The notes beneath the pieces were generated by a model. That model saw nothing but the letters and a program-made list of their open reading frames with translations. It did no database searches and was not told the DNA's origin. Source: Cupriavidus gilardii (GTDB lineage: Bacteria; Pseudomonadota; Gammaproteobacteria; Burkholderiales; Burkholderiaceae). From it: a stretch of DNA of 64,000 nucleotides. Shown here piece by piece: positions 47,244 to 57,149 of the stretch; the first letter of the stretch is position 1, and the number at the start of each line of letters is the position of its first letter. Both the position numbers and the translations under genes were made by a program. The stretch is taken from positions 61,241-125,240 of the forward strand of contig NZ_VZOV01000017.1 in assembly GCF_008801915.1 (NCBI RefSeq), given 5' to 3'.

Positions 47244-48265
47244 TCGTCGCGCGCGTCGCGTTGCAGCAGCTGCGCGACCGCGTCGGCCACCGCCAAGCCT
47301 TCGAACAGCACCGCGCAGACGGCCCGCGTGATCGGCATCTCGACGCCGTGCTGGTCCGCCAGCGCCGCGACGGCCTGCGCGCAGCGCACGCCCTCGGCGA
47401 CGTGACCCAGGTCGGCCAGCACCTGCTCCAGCGTCCTGCCGCCGGCCAGTTGCTGGCCGACCTTGCGGTTGCGCGACAGATCGCCGGTCGCGGTCAGGAT
47501 CAGGTCGCCCATGCCGGCCAGACCCATGAAGGTCTCGGCGCGTCCGCCCAGCGCCAGACCCAGCCGCGTCATCTCGGCCAGGCCCCGGGTGACCAGCGCG
47601 GCTCGGGCATTGAGGCCGAGACCGAGCCCATCGCTGGCGCCGGTGGCGATCGCCAGCACGTTCTTGACCGCGCCGCCGACCTCGACGCCGACCAGATCGT
47701 CGCTGCCGTAGATCCGCATCGCGCGATGGTGGAAGGCGCGCTGCGACAGTTCGGCGATGGCCGGCGCATTGCCCGCGACGGTCAGCGCGCACGGCAGCCC
47801 CAGCGCGACCTCGCGCGCGAAGCTCGGTCCGGTCAGCACGCCGTACTCGACCGGCACCGACGCGCCGGCGGCAGCCAGTTCCTCGGCCACCATCTGGTGC
47901 GGCATCGCGTGCGTGCCGGCCTCGAAGCCCTTGCACAGCCACAGCATGCGCAACGGCACGCCATGCGCGGCAGCCTCGGCGGCCAGGCGCCGCGTCATCT
48001 CGCGCAGGCCCGACACCGGCGTGGCGACGATCGCCAGCCCGTCAGGCGCGCACAGCGCATGCGCGGCGGCGCGGGCGAAATCGGCTTCGAAGCCGAGCCG
48101 CTCGGACAGCGGCACCCCAGGCAGATAGTCCGCATTGACGCCGGAGGCCGCCATCGCGGCGAGCTGCCCGGCGTCCCGGCCCCACAGCACGACCGGGTGC
48201 ACGGCGGCGGCATGGCTGGCCAGCGCGGTGCCCCAGGCGCCGGCTCCGAGAAAGGCAAGGTTCAT
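47240..48265 (-). CDS. gpsA: Glycerol-3-phosphate dehydrogenase [NAD(P)+]
   Basis: A 341-residue cytoplasmic enzyme making sn-glycerol 3-phosphate for phospholipids. The N-terminal Rossmann loop is [12 protein letters not shown]; further motifs are [22 protein letters not shown], the catalytic Lys in [14 protein letters not shown], and [25 protein letters not shown]. It lies downstream of secB and upstream of the Bug receptor, the secB-gpsA neighbourhood being conserved. Confidence 0.96.
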   Translation of the reverse strand: MNLAFLGAGAWGTALASHAAAVHPVVLWGRDAGQLAAMAASGVNADYLPGVPLSERLGFEADFARAAAHALCAPDGLAIVATPVSGLREMTRRLAAEAAAHGVPLRMLWLCKGFEAGTHAMPHQMVAEELAAAGASVPVEYGVLTGPSFAREVALGLPCALTVAGNAPAIAELSQRAFHHRAMRIYGSDDLVGVEVGGAVKNVLAIATGASDGLGLGLNARAALVTRGLAEMTRLGLALGGRAETFMGLAGMGDLILTATGDLSRNRKVGQQLAGGRTLEQVLADLGHVAEGVRCAQAVAALADQHGVEMPITRAVCAVLFEGLAVADAVAQLLQRDARDE

Positions 48266-48390
48266 GATCGATGCGTGGTCGAGGCGTTGGTCGATGGGTC
48301 AGGCCGCTGCACGGCTGGCGATGACGGCGATCGCAGCCAATGCGGCAAGCCCGGCTGGCGCAGCCATTCGATCCATTGAAGCTATAGACG

Positions 48391-48426
48391 CAAAAAGGCG
48401 GAACGGGGCCGCAGCCCCGTTCCGCC
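48391..48426 (-). terminator. Rho-independent terminator after secB
   Basis: A 13-bp stem GGCGGAACGGGGC / GCCCCGTTCCGCC with a CGCA loop, followed on the minus strand by five T (A at 48392-48396). Confidence 0.9.
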
Positions 48427-48443
48427 CGCAGATCGCTTGACGA

Positions 48444-48962
48444 TCAGTGACGTGCCTGCGTGCCATCGGGCATCACGATGCCGGAGCCGCCGCCCTCGGC
48501 CTGTGCCTGCTCCATCGCCGCCTGCAGGCGCTGCTCGTACAGCGCCTGGAAGTTGATCTCGGACAGATGGATGGCCTGGAAGCCCGCGCGCGTGATCACG
48601 TCGGCGATATTGCTGCGCAGGTACGGATACAGGATCGTCGGGCAGGCGATGCCCAGCAGCGGATCGAGCTGTTCGTCCGGCACATTGCGGATATCGAAGA
48701 TGCCGGCCTGATGGGCCTCGACCAGGAAGGCGACCTTGTCCTGCACCTTGGTGGTGACCGTGCCGGTCACGACGACCTCGAAAATGCCGTCCGTCAGCTG
48801 CGAGGCGCCCACGTTGACCTGCACCTCGACCGAAGGCGCTTCCGTTTCGAGGAAGATCTGCGGCGAATTCGGCTGCTCCAGCGACATGTCCTTCAGGTAG
48901 ACGCGCTGGATGTTGAAGTACGGTTGATCGTCCTGCTGCTGATTGGTTTGCTGGTCGCTCAT
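48444..48962 (-). CDS. secB: Protein-export chaperone SecB
   Basis: A 172-residue tetrameric chaperone that keeps preproteins unfolded and hands them to SecA. The family core is present: [48 protein letters not shown], and the [36 protein letters not shown] block. The first 14 residues are Gln/Asn/Asp-rich. It is downstream of grxC, a conserved arrangement (grxC-secB-gpsA). Confidence 0.97.
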   Translation of the reverse strand: MSDQQTNQQQDDQPYFNIQRVYLKDMSLEQPNSPQIFLETEAPSVEVQVNVGASQLTDGIFEVVVTGTVTTKVQDKVAFLVEAHQAGIFDIRNVPDEQLDPLLGIACPTILYPYLRSNIADVITRAGFQAIHLSEINFQALYEQRLQAAMEQAQAEGGGSGIVMPDGTQARH

Positions 48963-49114
48963 GGATGGGTGCCCGAATGGCGGGAATGAAACGTGGCGGG
49001 AAGGGGACGGGGTGCGGACGGCCGCGCGCCGGGCGGCGGCCAACCGCGTGGTCCGGTTGGAAAACGCATATGGTACATGACGCGGATGACGAATTCATCC
49101 GCGCATGGGGCGGA

Positions 49115-49372
49115 TCAGGCGGCCAGCAGCGGCGCCAGGCCCCCTTGGCGATCGAGCGCGGACAGATCGTCGAAGCCGCCGACATGGCGGTCGTCGATAT
49201 AGATCTGCGGCACGGTGCGGCGACCGGTGCGGCTCATCATTTCCTCGCGCTTGCCGGGCTCGCGGTCGATCATGATCTTCTCGATCGTCTCGACCCCCTT
49301 CGAGCGCAGCAGGCGCTCGGCCATCTGGCAATACGGACACACCATCGTGCTGTACATGACGACGCGGGCCAT
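49115..49372 (-). CDS. grxC: Glutaredoxin 3
   Basis: An 85-residue dithiol glutaredoxin with the active site CPYC (residues 12-15), the TVPQIYIDDRHVGGFDDL cis-Pro and glutathione-binding segment. It reduces disulfides with glutathione made by GshA and GshB (59.7-62.1 kb). Start at 49372 is fixed by AAGGAGGT nine bases upstream. Confidence 0.95.
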   Translation of the reverse strand: MARVVMYSTMVCPYCQMAERLLRSKGVETIEKIMIDREPGKREEMMSRTGRRTVPQIYIDDRHVGGFDDLSALDRQGGLAPLLAA

Positions 49373-49518
49373 GCGCTTACCTCCTTGCATCTTGCGGTTC
49401 AGACCCGGCCCGCCGCGGCAGTCGCTGCGGCGGCCGGTCGACTTGTGGACTTTACCAGCGTCGGGCAGGGCCTGCTGACGGCCCGCTGCGGCCTTTCAGG
49501 CATCGGCCCGCTGCGGCC

Positions 49519-49932
49519 TTACTTGACCAGCGGCAGGCCGGCCTGCTGCCAGGCGGCCACGCCACCCTCGAGCGAATAGACCTCGCCGAAGCCGGCCTGC
49601 TTGAGCGCCGTGTGCGCCTTGGACGAACGCTGGCCGGTCTGGCATACGACGATGATGGGGGCGGACTTGTCCTTCGCAAGGCTGGCCGCGCGATTGGCCA
49701 GTTCGGCCAGCGGCGCGCTCCTGGCCTGCGGCAGGTGGCCCTTGGCGTATTCGGCCGGTTCGCGGATATCGACCACGACCGCGCCGCGCTTGTTGATCAG
49801 CTGCGTCGCCGTGGTCGCATTGACCGTCTTGCCGCCCGCGCTGCGCGAAATGGTCGGCCAGGCCAGCAGGCCGCCCGACACCACCGCAAGGGCGATCAGG
49901 GCAAGGTTGTTGTAGTCGGCGAAGAAATTCAC
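49519..49932 (-). CDS. Membrane-anchored rhodanese-like protein
   Basis: A 137-residue protein with an N-terminal membrane segment (about 8-26) followed by one rhodanese domain with active-site loop VCQTGQRS (Cys about 98). Sulfur-transfer substrate unknown. GTG at 49932 was chosen because the conserved N-terminal F-ADYNNLALIALA begins there; no strong SD. The position between gpmA (divergent) and grxC is conserved in the group. Confidence 0.88.
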   Translation of the reverse strand: MNFFADYNNLALIALAVVSGGLLAWPTISRSAGGKTVNATTATQLINKRGAVVVDIREPAEYAKGHLPQARSAPLAELANRAASLAKDKSAPIIVVCQTGQRSSKAHTALKQAGFGEVYSLEGGVAAWQQAGLPLVK

Positions 49933-50074
49933 GTTGGGTTTCCGGTGGGTTGTGTCGGCGGCATTATAAAATAGCCGGTTTCGCGCCCAGCCCCCCTGTC
50001 GACGGGGCCGCTTCCCGCGGCCGGCAAGTGGCTCGCGAGCGGCGCGCGCAGCATTCTCACTCTTTGGAAGCAGC

Positions 50075-50821
50075 ATGTACAAACTCGTTCTCATCCGCCA
50101 CGGCGAATCGACCTGGAATCTGGAAAACCGCTTCACCGGCTGGGTCGACGTGGACCTGACCGAGACCGGCGCGCAGCAGGCCCGCCAGGCCGGCCAACTG
50201 CTGAAGGACGCGGGCTTCGCCTTCGACGTCGCCTATACCTCGGTGCTCAAGCGGGCCATCCGCACGCTGTGGCACGTGCAGGACGAGATGGATCTGATGT
50301 GGATCCCGGTGCGCAACGAATGGCGCCTGAACGAGCGCCACTACGGCGCGCTGGCCGGCCTGAACAAGGCGGAGACCGCCGCCAGGTTCGGCGACGAGCA
50401 GGTGCTGGTCTGGCGCCGCAGCTACGATACCCCGCCGCCCGCGCTGGAGCCGACCGATCCACGCGCCTCGTACGACGATCCGCGCTACGCCGGCGTGCCG
50501 CGCGAACTGATTCCGCTGACCGAATGCCTGAAGGACACGGTGGCCCGCGTGCTGCCGCTCTGGAACGAATCGATCGCCCCGGACATCAAAGCCGGAAAGC
50601 GCGTGGTCATCGCGGCCCATGGCAACAGCATCCGCGCGCTGGTGAAGTACCTCGACCAGATTTCCGATGACGATATCGTGGGCCTCAATATCCCGAACGG
50701 CACGCCCCTCGTGTACGAACTCGACGCCGAGCTGCGGCCGATCCGGCATTACTACCTGGGCGACCAGGAAGCGATCGCCGCCTCGCTGGCCGCCGTCGCC
50801 AGCCAGGGCAAGGCGCGCTGA
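50075..50821 (+). CDS. gpmA: 2,3-bisphosphoglycerate-dependent phosphoglycerate mutase
   Basis: A 248-residue glycolytic enzyme interconverting 2- and 3-phosphoglycerate. The phospho-histidine motif [18 protein letters not shown] is at residues 6-23, [15 protein letters not shown] follows, and the second active histidine is in [17 protein letters not shown]. Full length with a complete C-terminal tail. A terminator follows. Confidence 0.97.
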   Translation: MYKLVLIRHGESTWNLENRFTGWVDVDLTETGAQQARQAGQLLKDAGFAFDVAYTSVLKRAIRTLWHVQDEMDLMWIPVRNEWRLNERHYGALAGLNKAETAARFGDEQVLVWRRSYDTPPPALEPTDPRASYDDPRYAGVPRELIPLTECLKDTVARVLPLWNESIAPDIKAGKRVVIAAHGNSIRALVKYLDQISDDDIVGLNIPNGTPLVYELDAELRPIRHYYLGDQEAIAASLAAVASQGKAR

Positions 50822-50848
50822 GCCGGACGCGCCAGCCCTGGCGCACCG

Positions 50849-50883
50849 AGGCCTGCGCCGCATTGCGGCGCGGCCTTTTTTAC
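50849..50883 (+). terminator. Rho-independent terminator after gpmA
   Basis: Arms AGGCC..GCGCCGC and GCGGCGC..GGCCT around an ATT loop, followed by six T. It lies 28 bases after the gpmA stop. Confidence 0.85.
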
Positions 50884-50996
50884 CGCCCGCTCTTATACTG
50901 TCGGTCAGACCGGACCGGCAGCGCCCCTTGCGCCACGCCGCAACCGGCGCAACTCACGGCGCGTGACCAGCGCCATCCAACGTTCAGGCAGCCCAC

Positions 50997-52610
50997 ATGC
51001 GTAAGACGCTCAAGAACATCAGCCTTGTCTCCGCGGGACTCGTTGCCGGCGTGCTCGCCACGCTGCAGCTGTCCGCGACCGCGCAGAACTCCTCGGGGCC
51101 GTTGCCCCTGGAGCAGTTGCGGCTGATGGCGGACATATTCGGGCAGATCAAGCGCGAGTACGTCGAGCCGGTCGACGACAAGAAGCTGCTGACCGAAGCC
51201 ATCAAGGGCATGGTGGCCAGCCTCGACCCGCATTCGTCGTATCTGGACGCCAAGGACTTCAAGGAACTGCAGGAAGGCACGCGCGGCCGTTTCGCCGGCC
51301 TTGGCATCGAGATCTCGCAGGAAGAGGGCCTGGTCAAGGTCATCAACCCGATCGAGGACACGCCCGCCTTCCGCGCCGGCATCCAGCCCGGCGACCTGAT
51401 CACCCGCATCGACGACAAGCCGGTGCGCGGCCTGCCGCTCGAACAGGCGGTCAAGCGCATGCGCGGCGAGCCTGGCACCAAGGTCACGCTGACGATCTAC
51501 CGCAAGAGCGAGGAGCGCACCTTCCCGGTGTCGATCACGCGCGCCGAGATCCGCGTGCAGTCGGTCAAGGCCAAGATGGTCGATCCGGCCATCGGCTGGG
51601 TCCGCCTGACCAGCTTCCAGGAACGCACCGTGGCCGACCTGGGGCGGCGCCTGGCCGAGCTGGCGCAGAAGAATCCGAACATGAAGGGCCTCGTGCTGGA
51701 TCTGCGCAACAACGGCGGCGGCGTGCTGCAGGGCGCGGTCGGCGTGTCGGCGGCCTTCCTGCCCGAGGACGTGACCGTGGTCTCGACCAACGGCCAGGTG
51801 CCCGACGCCAAGCGCGTCTACAAGACCAACTTCAACAATTACCGGCTGTCGTCGGTCGAGGACGATCCGCTGAAGGATCTGCCGCCGCTGTTCAAGAAGA
51901 TCCCGATGGTGGTGCTGACCAACGCCTATTCGGCGTCGGCCTCGGAGATCGTCGCGGGCGCGCTGCAGGACCACAAGCGCGCGCTGATCATGGGCAAGAC
52001 CACGTTCGGCAAGGGCTCGGTGCAGACCGTGCGGCCGCTGACGAACGACACCGGCATCAAGCTGACCATCGCGTACTACTACACGCCGTCGGGCAAGTCG
52101 ATCCAGGCCAAGGGCATCCGTCCGGACATCCCGGTCGACCAGAACCCCGAAGGCGATCCGGACGACGCGCTGATCACGCGCGAGATCGATACCGAGCGCC
52201 ATCTGCACAACAAGCAGGAGTCCGAGGAAGCCGAGATGACCGAGCGCGAACAGCGCCGCGTCGAGGAACTGCGCCGGCTCGAGGAAGAAAACGCGAAGAA
52301 GTCGCCGGAAGAGCGCGAGAAGGAGCGGCGCAAGAAGCCGATCGAGTTCGGCACCAACGAGGATTTCATGCTGCAGCAGGCGATCCACCAGCTCAAGGGC
52401 GAACCGGTCAAGCGTTCGCGCTCGAAGCTCGAGGCGACCCCCGTCTCCGACAGCAAGGTGCCGAAGGGCCCGGTCAAGGCCGATCCGTCGAAGCGCGCGC
52501 CGGCTCCCGACGCCAAGCCCGCCGCGCCGGAAGGCAAGCCCGACAGCAAGCCGCCGGCCAGCGCGCCGATGGGCAAGCCGCTCGGCACGCCGACCGGCAA
52601 GGCGCCCTGA
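50997..52610 (+). CDS. C-terminal processing peptidase (S41)
   Basis: A 537-residue exported Ser/Lys protease. The signal peptide (1-29) is followed by the N-terminal helical part with DPHSSYLD, a PDZ domain (about 95-175), and the catalytic domain with the nucleophile Ser in TNAYSASASEIVAGAL (about residue 320) and Lys in GKTTFGKGSVQT (about 345). The C-terminal 110 residues are highly charged (Glu/Arg/Lys coiled coil), then Pro/Lys/Ala-rich, longer than in the minimal family. Ctp enzymes trim periplasmic proteins and peptidoglycan hydrolases. It is followed by a MoeB-like gene. Confidence 0.93.
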   Translation: MRKTLKNISLVSAGLVAGVLATLQLSATAQNSSGPLPLEQLRLMADIFGQIKREYVEPVDDKKLLTEAIKGMVASLDPHSSYLDAKDFKELQEGTRGRFAGLGIEISQEEGLVKVINPIEDTPAFRAGIQPGDLITRIDDKPVRGLPLEQAVKRMRGEPGTKVTLTIYRKSEERTFPVSITRAEIRVQSVKAKMVDPAIGWVRLTSFQERTVADLGRRLAELAQKNPNMKGLVLDLRNNGGGVLQGAVGVSAAFLPEDVTVVSTNGQVPDAKRVYKTNFNNYRLSSVEDDPLKDLPPLFKKIPMVVLTNAYSASASEIVAGALQDHKRALIMGKTTFGKGSVQTVRPLTNDTGIKLTIAYYYTPSGKSIQAKGIRPDIPVDQNPEGDPDDALITREIDTERHLHNKQESEEAEMTEREQRRVEELRRLEEENAKKSPEEREKERRKKPIEFGTNEDFMLQQAIHQLKGEPVKRSRSKLEATPVSDSKVPKGPVKADPSKRAPAPDAKPAAPEGKPDSKPPASAPMGKPLGTPTGKAP

Positions 52611-52659
52611 ACGCCAGACCGACGCATCGCGGCGGGACCCCGTTCCCGCCGCCCGCCCG

Positions 52660-53409
52660 ATGAACGACGACCAACTGCTGCGCTACTCGCGGCATATCCT
52701 GCTCGATGAGCTGGGCATCGAAGGCCAGAGCCGGCTGCTGGCCGGCCGCGCGCTGGTGATCGGCGCCGGCGGCCTGGGCGCCGCGGCGCTGCCCTACCTG
52801 GCTTCGGCCGGGGTCGGCACCATCGTCTTGGTCGACAACGACGAGGTCGACCTGACCAATCTGCAACGCCAGATCCTGCACACCACTGCCAATGTCGGCC
52901 GGCCCAAGGTCGAATCGGCGCGCGAGGGCATGCTGCGGATCAATCCCGAGATCGATGTGCGGCTGGTGCCGGCACGCGTCGGCGACAGCGAACTGGATGT
53001 GCTGGTGCGCGACGCCGACGTGGTGCTGGACTGCTGCGACAACTTCGCCACGCGCCATGCGGTCAACCGGGCCTGCGTCGCCCATCGCGTGCCGCTGGTC
53101 TCGGGGGCCGCGCTGCGCTTCGATGGACAGATCAGCGTGTTCGATCGCCGGCGCGACGATGCGCCGTGCTACGCCTGCCTGTTTCCGCCGTCCGAGAACG
53201 CGCCCGAGGCCGCCTGCGCGACCATGGGGGTGTTTGCGCCGCTGGTCGGCATGGTCGGCACGGTGCAGGCGGCCGAGGCGCTGAAGCTGATCGCCGGCGT
53301 TGGCGAGACTCTCGCCGGACGGCTGCTGATGGTCGATGCGTTCCGCATGGAATGGACCACGATGGCGCTCGCGCGCACGCCCGACTGCGAGGTTTGCGGC
53401 CGCCATTGA
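52660..53409 (+). CDS. HesA/MoeB/ThiF-family adenylyltransferase
   Basis: A 249-residue E1-like enzyme. It has RYSRHILLDELGIEGQ, the ATP loop IGAGGLGAAALPYLASAGVG, VDLTNLQRQILH with the adenylation Arg, and a zinc site of two cysteine pairs (CYAC and CEVC). Such enzymes adenylate the C-terminus of MoaD or ThiS for sulfur transfer to molybdopterin or thiazole. No moa or thi gene is near, so the partner is undecided. No rhodanese domain is fused. It lies 49 bases after the S41 gene. Confidence 0.9.
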   Translation: MNDDQLLRYSRHILLDELGIEGQSRLLAGRALVIGAGGLGAAALPYLASAGVGTIVLVDNDEVDLTNLQRQILHTTANVGRPKVESAREGMLRINPEIDVRLVPARVGDSELDVLVRDADVVLDCCDNFATRHAVNRACVAHRVPLVSGAALRFDGQISVFDRRRDDAPCYACLFPPSENAPEAACATMGVFAPLVGMVGTVQAAEALKLIAGVGETLAGRLLMVDAFRMEWTTMALARTPDCEVCGRH

Positions 53410-53419
53410 GGCCATGGTG

Positions 53420-53549
53420 TTCCTGCCCTCCTCCCGCTCGCGGGAGAGGGGCAGGGGATGGGCAAGAGCGGCCGTCATGGCCGACCGCATCGGTTCAGCC
53501 GAAGCCTTTCTCTCTCCCCTGCCCTCTCACGCAAGCGGGACAGGGGACA
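53420..53549. repeat. Extragenic palindromic repeats between moeB-like gene and mnmH
   Basis: Two elements with CCCTC..CCCG and CGGGA..GGG arms, around 53432-53458 and 53514-53549, each able to fold into a hairpin. The second runs into the 3' end of mnmH. They resemble the C/T-rich elements at 25936-26005, suggesting a genome-wide family. Confidence 0.55.
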
Positions 53550-54675
53550 CAGGCCGCGTTCGCTCCCGCAGATATTCCCGTACCGCCAGCCGATCGCCGC
53601 GAAAGACGATGCGGCTCTCCCTCGCCTCGCGCTGGTAGTCGTACATCGGATCGTAGTAATGGCGCAGCAGCACCGCGATCCAGACGCGATGCTCGTCGAC
53701 CTCGCCGCTCTGCGCCTGGCGTTGCAATGCATGCGCGAGCAGCGCGGCCAGGCGCTCGTAGCGCTGGCCGCCGAGCCGGCGCGCGATGCCGGCCAGCGCG
53801 TCGCGCATCCGTTCCGAGAAGGCGGCGAAGCCCTTGTCCGGCCCATGCGCGGCGACGAATTCCGCGGCCAGATCGACCACATAGTCCTGCAGCACGCGTT
53901 CCACGCGCGCCTCGAACGGTTCGTCCAGCCAGACCAGCGGACTGGCCTGCATGCGGGCGTACAGGCGCTGCGGCACGTCCCGGCTGCCGATGAAGCGGCC
54001 CTCGTCCTCGACTACCAGCGTGCCGGCGCCGGCCGCGCGCCGCCGCAGCAGGTCGATCGCCAGCCCGTTCTCGAAGTCGATCTGCGTCGGCTGCGGACGC
54101 GCGCGCCGGCCGAAGCTCGAGCCGCGATGCGCGGCGTGGGCCTCGAGATCGATGCCGCTGTCGAGCTCGGCCAGCAGCGAGGTCTTGCCGCTGCCGGTCA
54201 GGCCGCCGAGCACCAGCCAGCCGCATTCGCCGACGGCCGCGTCGAGCGTTTCGATCAGGAAGGTGCGCATCGCCTTGTAGCCGCCGATGACGCGCGGATA
54301 GTCGATGCCGGCCTCGCGCAGCCACTGCTGCGAGATCTGCGAGCGCAGACCGCCGCGGAAGCAGTACAGATAGCCTTGCGGGTGGCGACGCGCGAACTCT
54401 GCCCAGGCTGCCACCCGCATCGCCTTGCGCTCGCCGCTGACCAGCGCATGGCCGAGCGCGATCGCGGCCTGTTGCCCTTCCGCCTTGTAGCGGCAGCCGA
54501 CCCGGTGACGCTCGTCGTCGTCCATCAACGGCAGATTGACCGCGCCCGGAAAGGCGCCGCGCGCAAACTCGGCGGGCGCGCGCACATCGAGCATCGGCAC
54601 GCCAGACAGCAGCAGCGCACGATAGTCGGCGCTGTCGGGCCTGACAGCCCCCGCTGGCGCAGGCATGCTGTCCAT
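53527..54675 (-). CDS. mnmH: tRNA 2-selenouridine synthase
   Basis: A 382-residue enzyme replacing sulfur with selenium at the wobble 2-thiouridine of tRNA-Lys, -Glu and -Gln, through a geranylated intermediate. An N-terminal rhodanese domain (1-130) carries the active Cys in [14 protein letters not shown]-terminal P-loop domain has [13 protein letters not shown] (about 155-167). ATG at 54675 overlaps the selD stop by one base (TGATG), so the pair is coupled; SelD supplies selenophosphate. The C-terminus reaches into a repeat element. Confidence 0.95.
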   Translation of the reverse strand: MDSMPAPAGAVRPDSADYRALLLSGVPMLDVRAPAEFARGAFPGAVNLPLMDDDERHRVGCRYKAEGQQAAIALGHALVSGERKAMRVAAWAEFARRHPQGYLYCFRGGLRSQISQQWLREAGIDYPRVIGGYKAMRTFLIETLDAAVGECGWLVLGGLTGSGKTSLLAELDSGIDLEAHAAHRGSSFGRRARPQPTQIDFENGLAIDLLRRRAAGAGTLVVEDEGRFIGSRDVPQRLYARMQASPLVWLDEPFEARVERVLQDYVVDLAAEFVAAHGPDKGFAAFSERMRDALAGIARRLGGQRYERLAALLAHALQRQAQSGEVDEHRVWIAVLLRHYYDPMYDYQREARESRIVFRGDRLAVREYLRERTRPVSPVPLA

Positions 54676-55739
54676 CACCGCACCACCACCGCGCGATCGG
54701 CGTGGGCGTCGCGCTCTGTCATCTCGCCGATGCATTCCAGCGCGAGACCGCATTCGGCTGCCGCGGCGAGGAATTCCTGTTCGCCCGCGGGCTCGACCGC
54801 GACCAGCAGCCCCCCGCTGGTCTGCGGGTCGCACAGTATCGCGCGCCATTCGGCATCGAGTTCGCCGTGGACGCAGCCGATCCGGTGCCCATAGCTGGCG
54901 AAGTTGCGCTGGGTGCCGCCCGGCACGCAGCCGGCGGCGACGTACTCGCGCACCCCGGGCAGCAGCGGCACCGCGGCATGATCGAGCTGCGCGCTCAAGC
55001 CACTGCCGTCGGCCATTTCGACCAGATGGCCGAGCAGTCCGAAGCCGGTCACGTCGGTCATCGCCCGCACCGCGTCGAGCCGGCCGAAGCGGCTGCCGGG
55101 GCGGTTCAGGCGGCACATCCAGTCGGTCGCCAGGCGGCTGTGTTCGTCGCGCAGCTTGCCCTGCTTGCCGGCCGTGGTCAGCACGCCGATGCCGAGCGGC
55201 TTGGTCAGGTACAGCCGGCAACCGGCGCGGGCGGTGTCGTTGCGCTTCAGGTGCGCGCGCTCGACCATGCCGGTCACGGCCAGGCCGAAGATCGGCTCGG
55301 GCGCATCGATCGAATGCCCGCCGGCCAGTGCGATGCCCGCCTCGTCGCAGGCACGGCGACCGCCGGCCACCACCTCGCGCGCGATCTCGGGCGGCAGCAC
55401 ATTGACGGGCCAACCCAGGATCGCGATGGCCAGCAGCGGATCGCCGCCCATCGCATAGACGTCGCTGATCGCATTGGTGGCCGCGATGCGGCCAAAGTCG
55501 AAGGGATCGTCGACCACCGGCATGAAGAAGTCGGTGGTCGATACCACCGCACGGCCATCGTCGCTGCCGTCGATCGCGTAGACCGCCGCGTCATCGCGCG
55601 AGGCGTTGCCGACCCACAGCCGTGGGTCCAGATGCTGCGGCCCGCTGCCGGCCAGGATCACGTCGAGCACCTGCGGCGAAATCTTGCAGCCGCAGCCGGC
55701 GCCGTGGCTGTATTGCGTCAATCTGATGGGTTCCGGCAT
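54675..55739 (-). CDS. selD: Selenide, water dikinase (selenophosphate synthase)
   Basis: A 354-residue enzyme making selenophosphate from selenide and ATP. The active loop [11 protein letters not shown] has Cys16 and Lys19, matching E. coli Cys17 and Lys20; this copy uses cysteine, not selenocysteine. Further motifs: [50 protein letters not shown] and [13 protein letters not shown]. It precedes mnmH. selA and selB are not in the window, so a selenoprotein route cannot be judged. Confidence 0.96.
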   Translation of the reverse strand: MPEPIRLTQYSHGAGCGCKISPQVLDVILAGSGPQHLDPRLWVGNASRDDAAVYAIDGSDDGRAVVSTTDFFMPVVDDPFDFGRIAATNAISDVYAMGGDPLLAIAILGWPVNVLPPEIAREVVAGGRRACDEAGIALAGGHSIDAPEPIFGLAVTGMVERAHLKRNDTARAGCRLYLTKPLGIGVLTTAGKQGKLRDEHSRLATDWMCRLNRPGSRFGRLDAVRAMTDVTGFGLLGHLVEMADGSGLSAQLDHAAVPLLPGVREYVAAGCVPGGTQRNFASYGHRIGCVHGELDAEWRAILCDPQTSGGLLVAVEPAGEQEFLAAAAECGLALECIGEMTERDAHADRAVVVR

Positions 55740-55789
55740 GGGAGTGTCCTCGCTGGGAGATCGGACCGCGGAGGGGGGCGGGAGCGCTG

Positions 55790-55862
55790 GAATTCCGGGA
55801 ATCCGGGATCGGAAATCTGGAATCGGAAATCGGGAATCGGGAATCGCGAATCGGCGACCGGC
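55790..55862. repeat. Degenerate GAATCGGGA / GGAATC repeats upstream of selD
   Basis: About eight short repeats of GGAATCGGGAATC-like units with changes such as GGAAATCTGG. They lie 50-120 bases upstream of selD in the 273-base gap to bfr. No open frame worth reporting. Confidence 0.8.
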
Positions 55863-56013
55863 AGATCGGAGCGCAGATGAGAAACCGAATGGGAATGAGA
55901 GGGATTCAAGCTGCGGAGCGCGCGGCGGCGGGCGGCTCGGTGAGGCGCCGCTGACGACCGCCTGGCCCTGAAACTGGCGTGACGGGGCCTTGCGGGTCCT
56001 GCCGCGGCCGGGC

Positions 56014-56493
56014 TTACTGCTCGCCCGGCTCCATCTGCGATTGCAGATAGTTCTGCAGGCCGACCTTGTCGATCAGGTCCAGCTGCGTTTCCAGATACTC
56101 GATGTGCTCTTCGGTATCGGTCAGGATGTCGACCAGAATCTCGCGGCTGACGTAGTCGCCGACCGATTCGCAGTAGGCGATGCCTTCCTTGACCGTCACG
56201 TGAGCGGTCTGCTCCAGCTTCAGGTCGCACTTGAGCATCTCGGGCGTGTCTTCGCCGATCAGCAGCTTGTGCAGGTCCTGCAGGTTGGGCAGTCCGTCGA
56301 GCATCAGAATGCGTTCGATCAGCCGGTCGGCATGCTTCATCTCGCCGATCGATTCCTTGTACTCCACGTCGCCGAGCTTCTTCAGGCCCCAGTGGCGATA
56401 CATACGGGCGTGCAGGAAATACTGGTTGACCGCGGTCAGCTCGTTGGTGAGCTGCGCATTCAGATACTGGATGACCTTCTTGTCACCTTTCAT
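56014..56493 (-). CDS. bfr: Bacterioferritin
   Basis: A 159-residue heme-containing iron-storage subunit (24-mer). Ferroxidase ligands are visible at Glu18, Glu51 and His54, with the rest in [12 protein letters not shown] and [15 protein letters not shown]. Met52, the heme ligand between subunits, is present, so this is the heme-binding Bfr type. Its partner ferredoxin Bfd is encoded 120 bases upstream on the same strand. Confidence 0.96.
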   Translation of the reverse strand: MKGDKKVIQYLNAQLTNELTAVNQYFLHARMYRHWGLKKLGDVEYKESIGEMKHADRLIERILMLDGLPNLQDLHKLLIGEDTPEMLKCDLKLEQTAHVTVKEGIAYCESVGDYVSREILVDILTDTEEHIEYLETQLDLIDKVGLQNYLQSQMEPGEQ

Positions 56494-56523
56494 CGGGGGC
56501 TCCTGTTGCTACGGGCCCGCCAA

Positions 56524-56552
56524 AACACGACGCGGCGCTGGTTGCGCCGCGT
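56524..56552 (-). terminator. Possible terminator or hairpin between bfd and bfr
   Basis: A 9-bp stem ACGCGGCGC / GCGCCGCGT with a 5-base loop; on the minus strand it is followed by TCGTGTTTTGG, a weak T-run. It could attenuate bfr transcription from the bfd promoter. Confidence 0.45.
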
Positions 56553-56613
56553 GCAGTCAGAGGAAAACGACGAACACACGCGCCGATCGCCGGTCTGCGA
56601 TCGGGAAGCGTGT

Positions 56614-56925
56614 TCAGGCAACCAGCTCGGTTTGCTGGTCGTTCGCGACTGCCGGGTCCCGTGTGTCCATTATGGCACGCGGTACCGACGAGGAACAGGA
56701 GGAAAACTGGACGACGTGAACGGTCTGGGCCGTCACCGTGACGGTGGCGCTGTGGCAGGACGCTGCAACGCCTTCGGCGAGAACCTGCTGCGCGCAATCG
56801 CGGCAGCGGCCGCAGCACGTGCCGACGCCGAGCGTTTCGGCCAGCTCGTCGAGCGTGGACACGCCCAGCTGGACGGCGCCATGAATCTCGCGATCGGTTA
56901 CCTGGTTGCAGATGCAGACGTACAC
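56614..56925 (-). CDS. bfd: Bacterioferritin-associated ferredoxin with C-terminal extension
   Basis: A 103-residue [2Fe-2S] protein. The Bfd domain (1-60) has the cluster cysteines in YVCICNQVT and GVGTCCGRCRDCAQQVL. Bfd releases iron from Bfr by electron transfer. The usual length is about 65-75; here about 35 extra residues follow, rich in Thr/Val/Ser with more cysteine and histidine (CHSATVTVTAQTVHVVQFSSC). GTG at 56925 was chosen because AAGGAGG stands four bases before it. A Fur-like box lies upstream. Confidence 0.88.
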   Translation of the reverse strand: MYVCICNQVTDREIHGAVQLGVSTLDELAETLGVGTCCGRCRDCAQQVLAEGVAASCHSATVTVTAQTVHVVQFSSCSSSVPRAIMDTRDPAVANDQQTELVA

Positions 56926-56987
56926 AAAGCCTCCTTGGGGCAGCGCGGACACCGGCATGTCCTGACTGTTGGAGGCAGCATAACAGA

Positions 56988-57008
56988 GATAAAGAATGAT
57001 AACAATTC
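56988..57008 (-). promoter_or_regulatory. Candidate Fur box upstream of bfd
   Basis: GATAAAGAATGATAACAATTC on the plus strand resembles the Fur array of GATAAT units (GATAAA, ATGATAAC, AATT). It is 63 bases upstream of the bfd GTG in an AT-rich pocket. Fur control of bfd is common in Proteobacteria. (Sequence is given only to 21 positions; key units are GATAA and TGATAA.). Confidence 0.55.
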
Positions 57009-57149
57009 CCATTAAGAAACAGAAACACGCCAGGGAATCTGCATCACTTTACTTACAAATCAAGGGCTTGCAACGTCACGTATGTGCATGACAAGCGCTA
57101 CAGGCAGCACTTCGAGGGCGCTGCGCTGGCCGCTATAACCCCGAGGGTT

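Noticed and set aside
48299..48376. A 25-codon hydrophobic minus-strand open frame before gpsA (MDRMAAPAGLAALAAIAVIA...)
   Set aside because: No SD, no known family, and short Ala-rich frames are expected by chance at this GC; kept only as a remote possibility.
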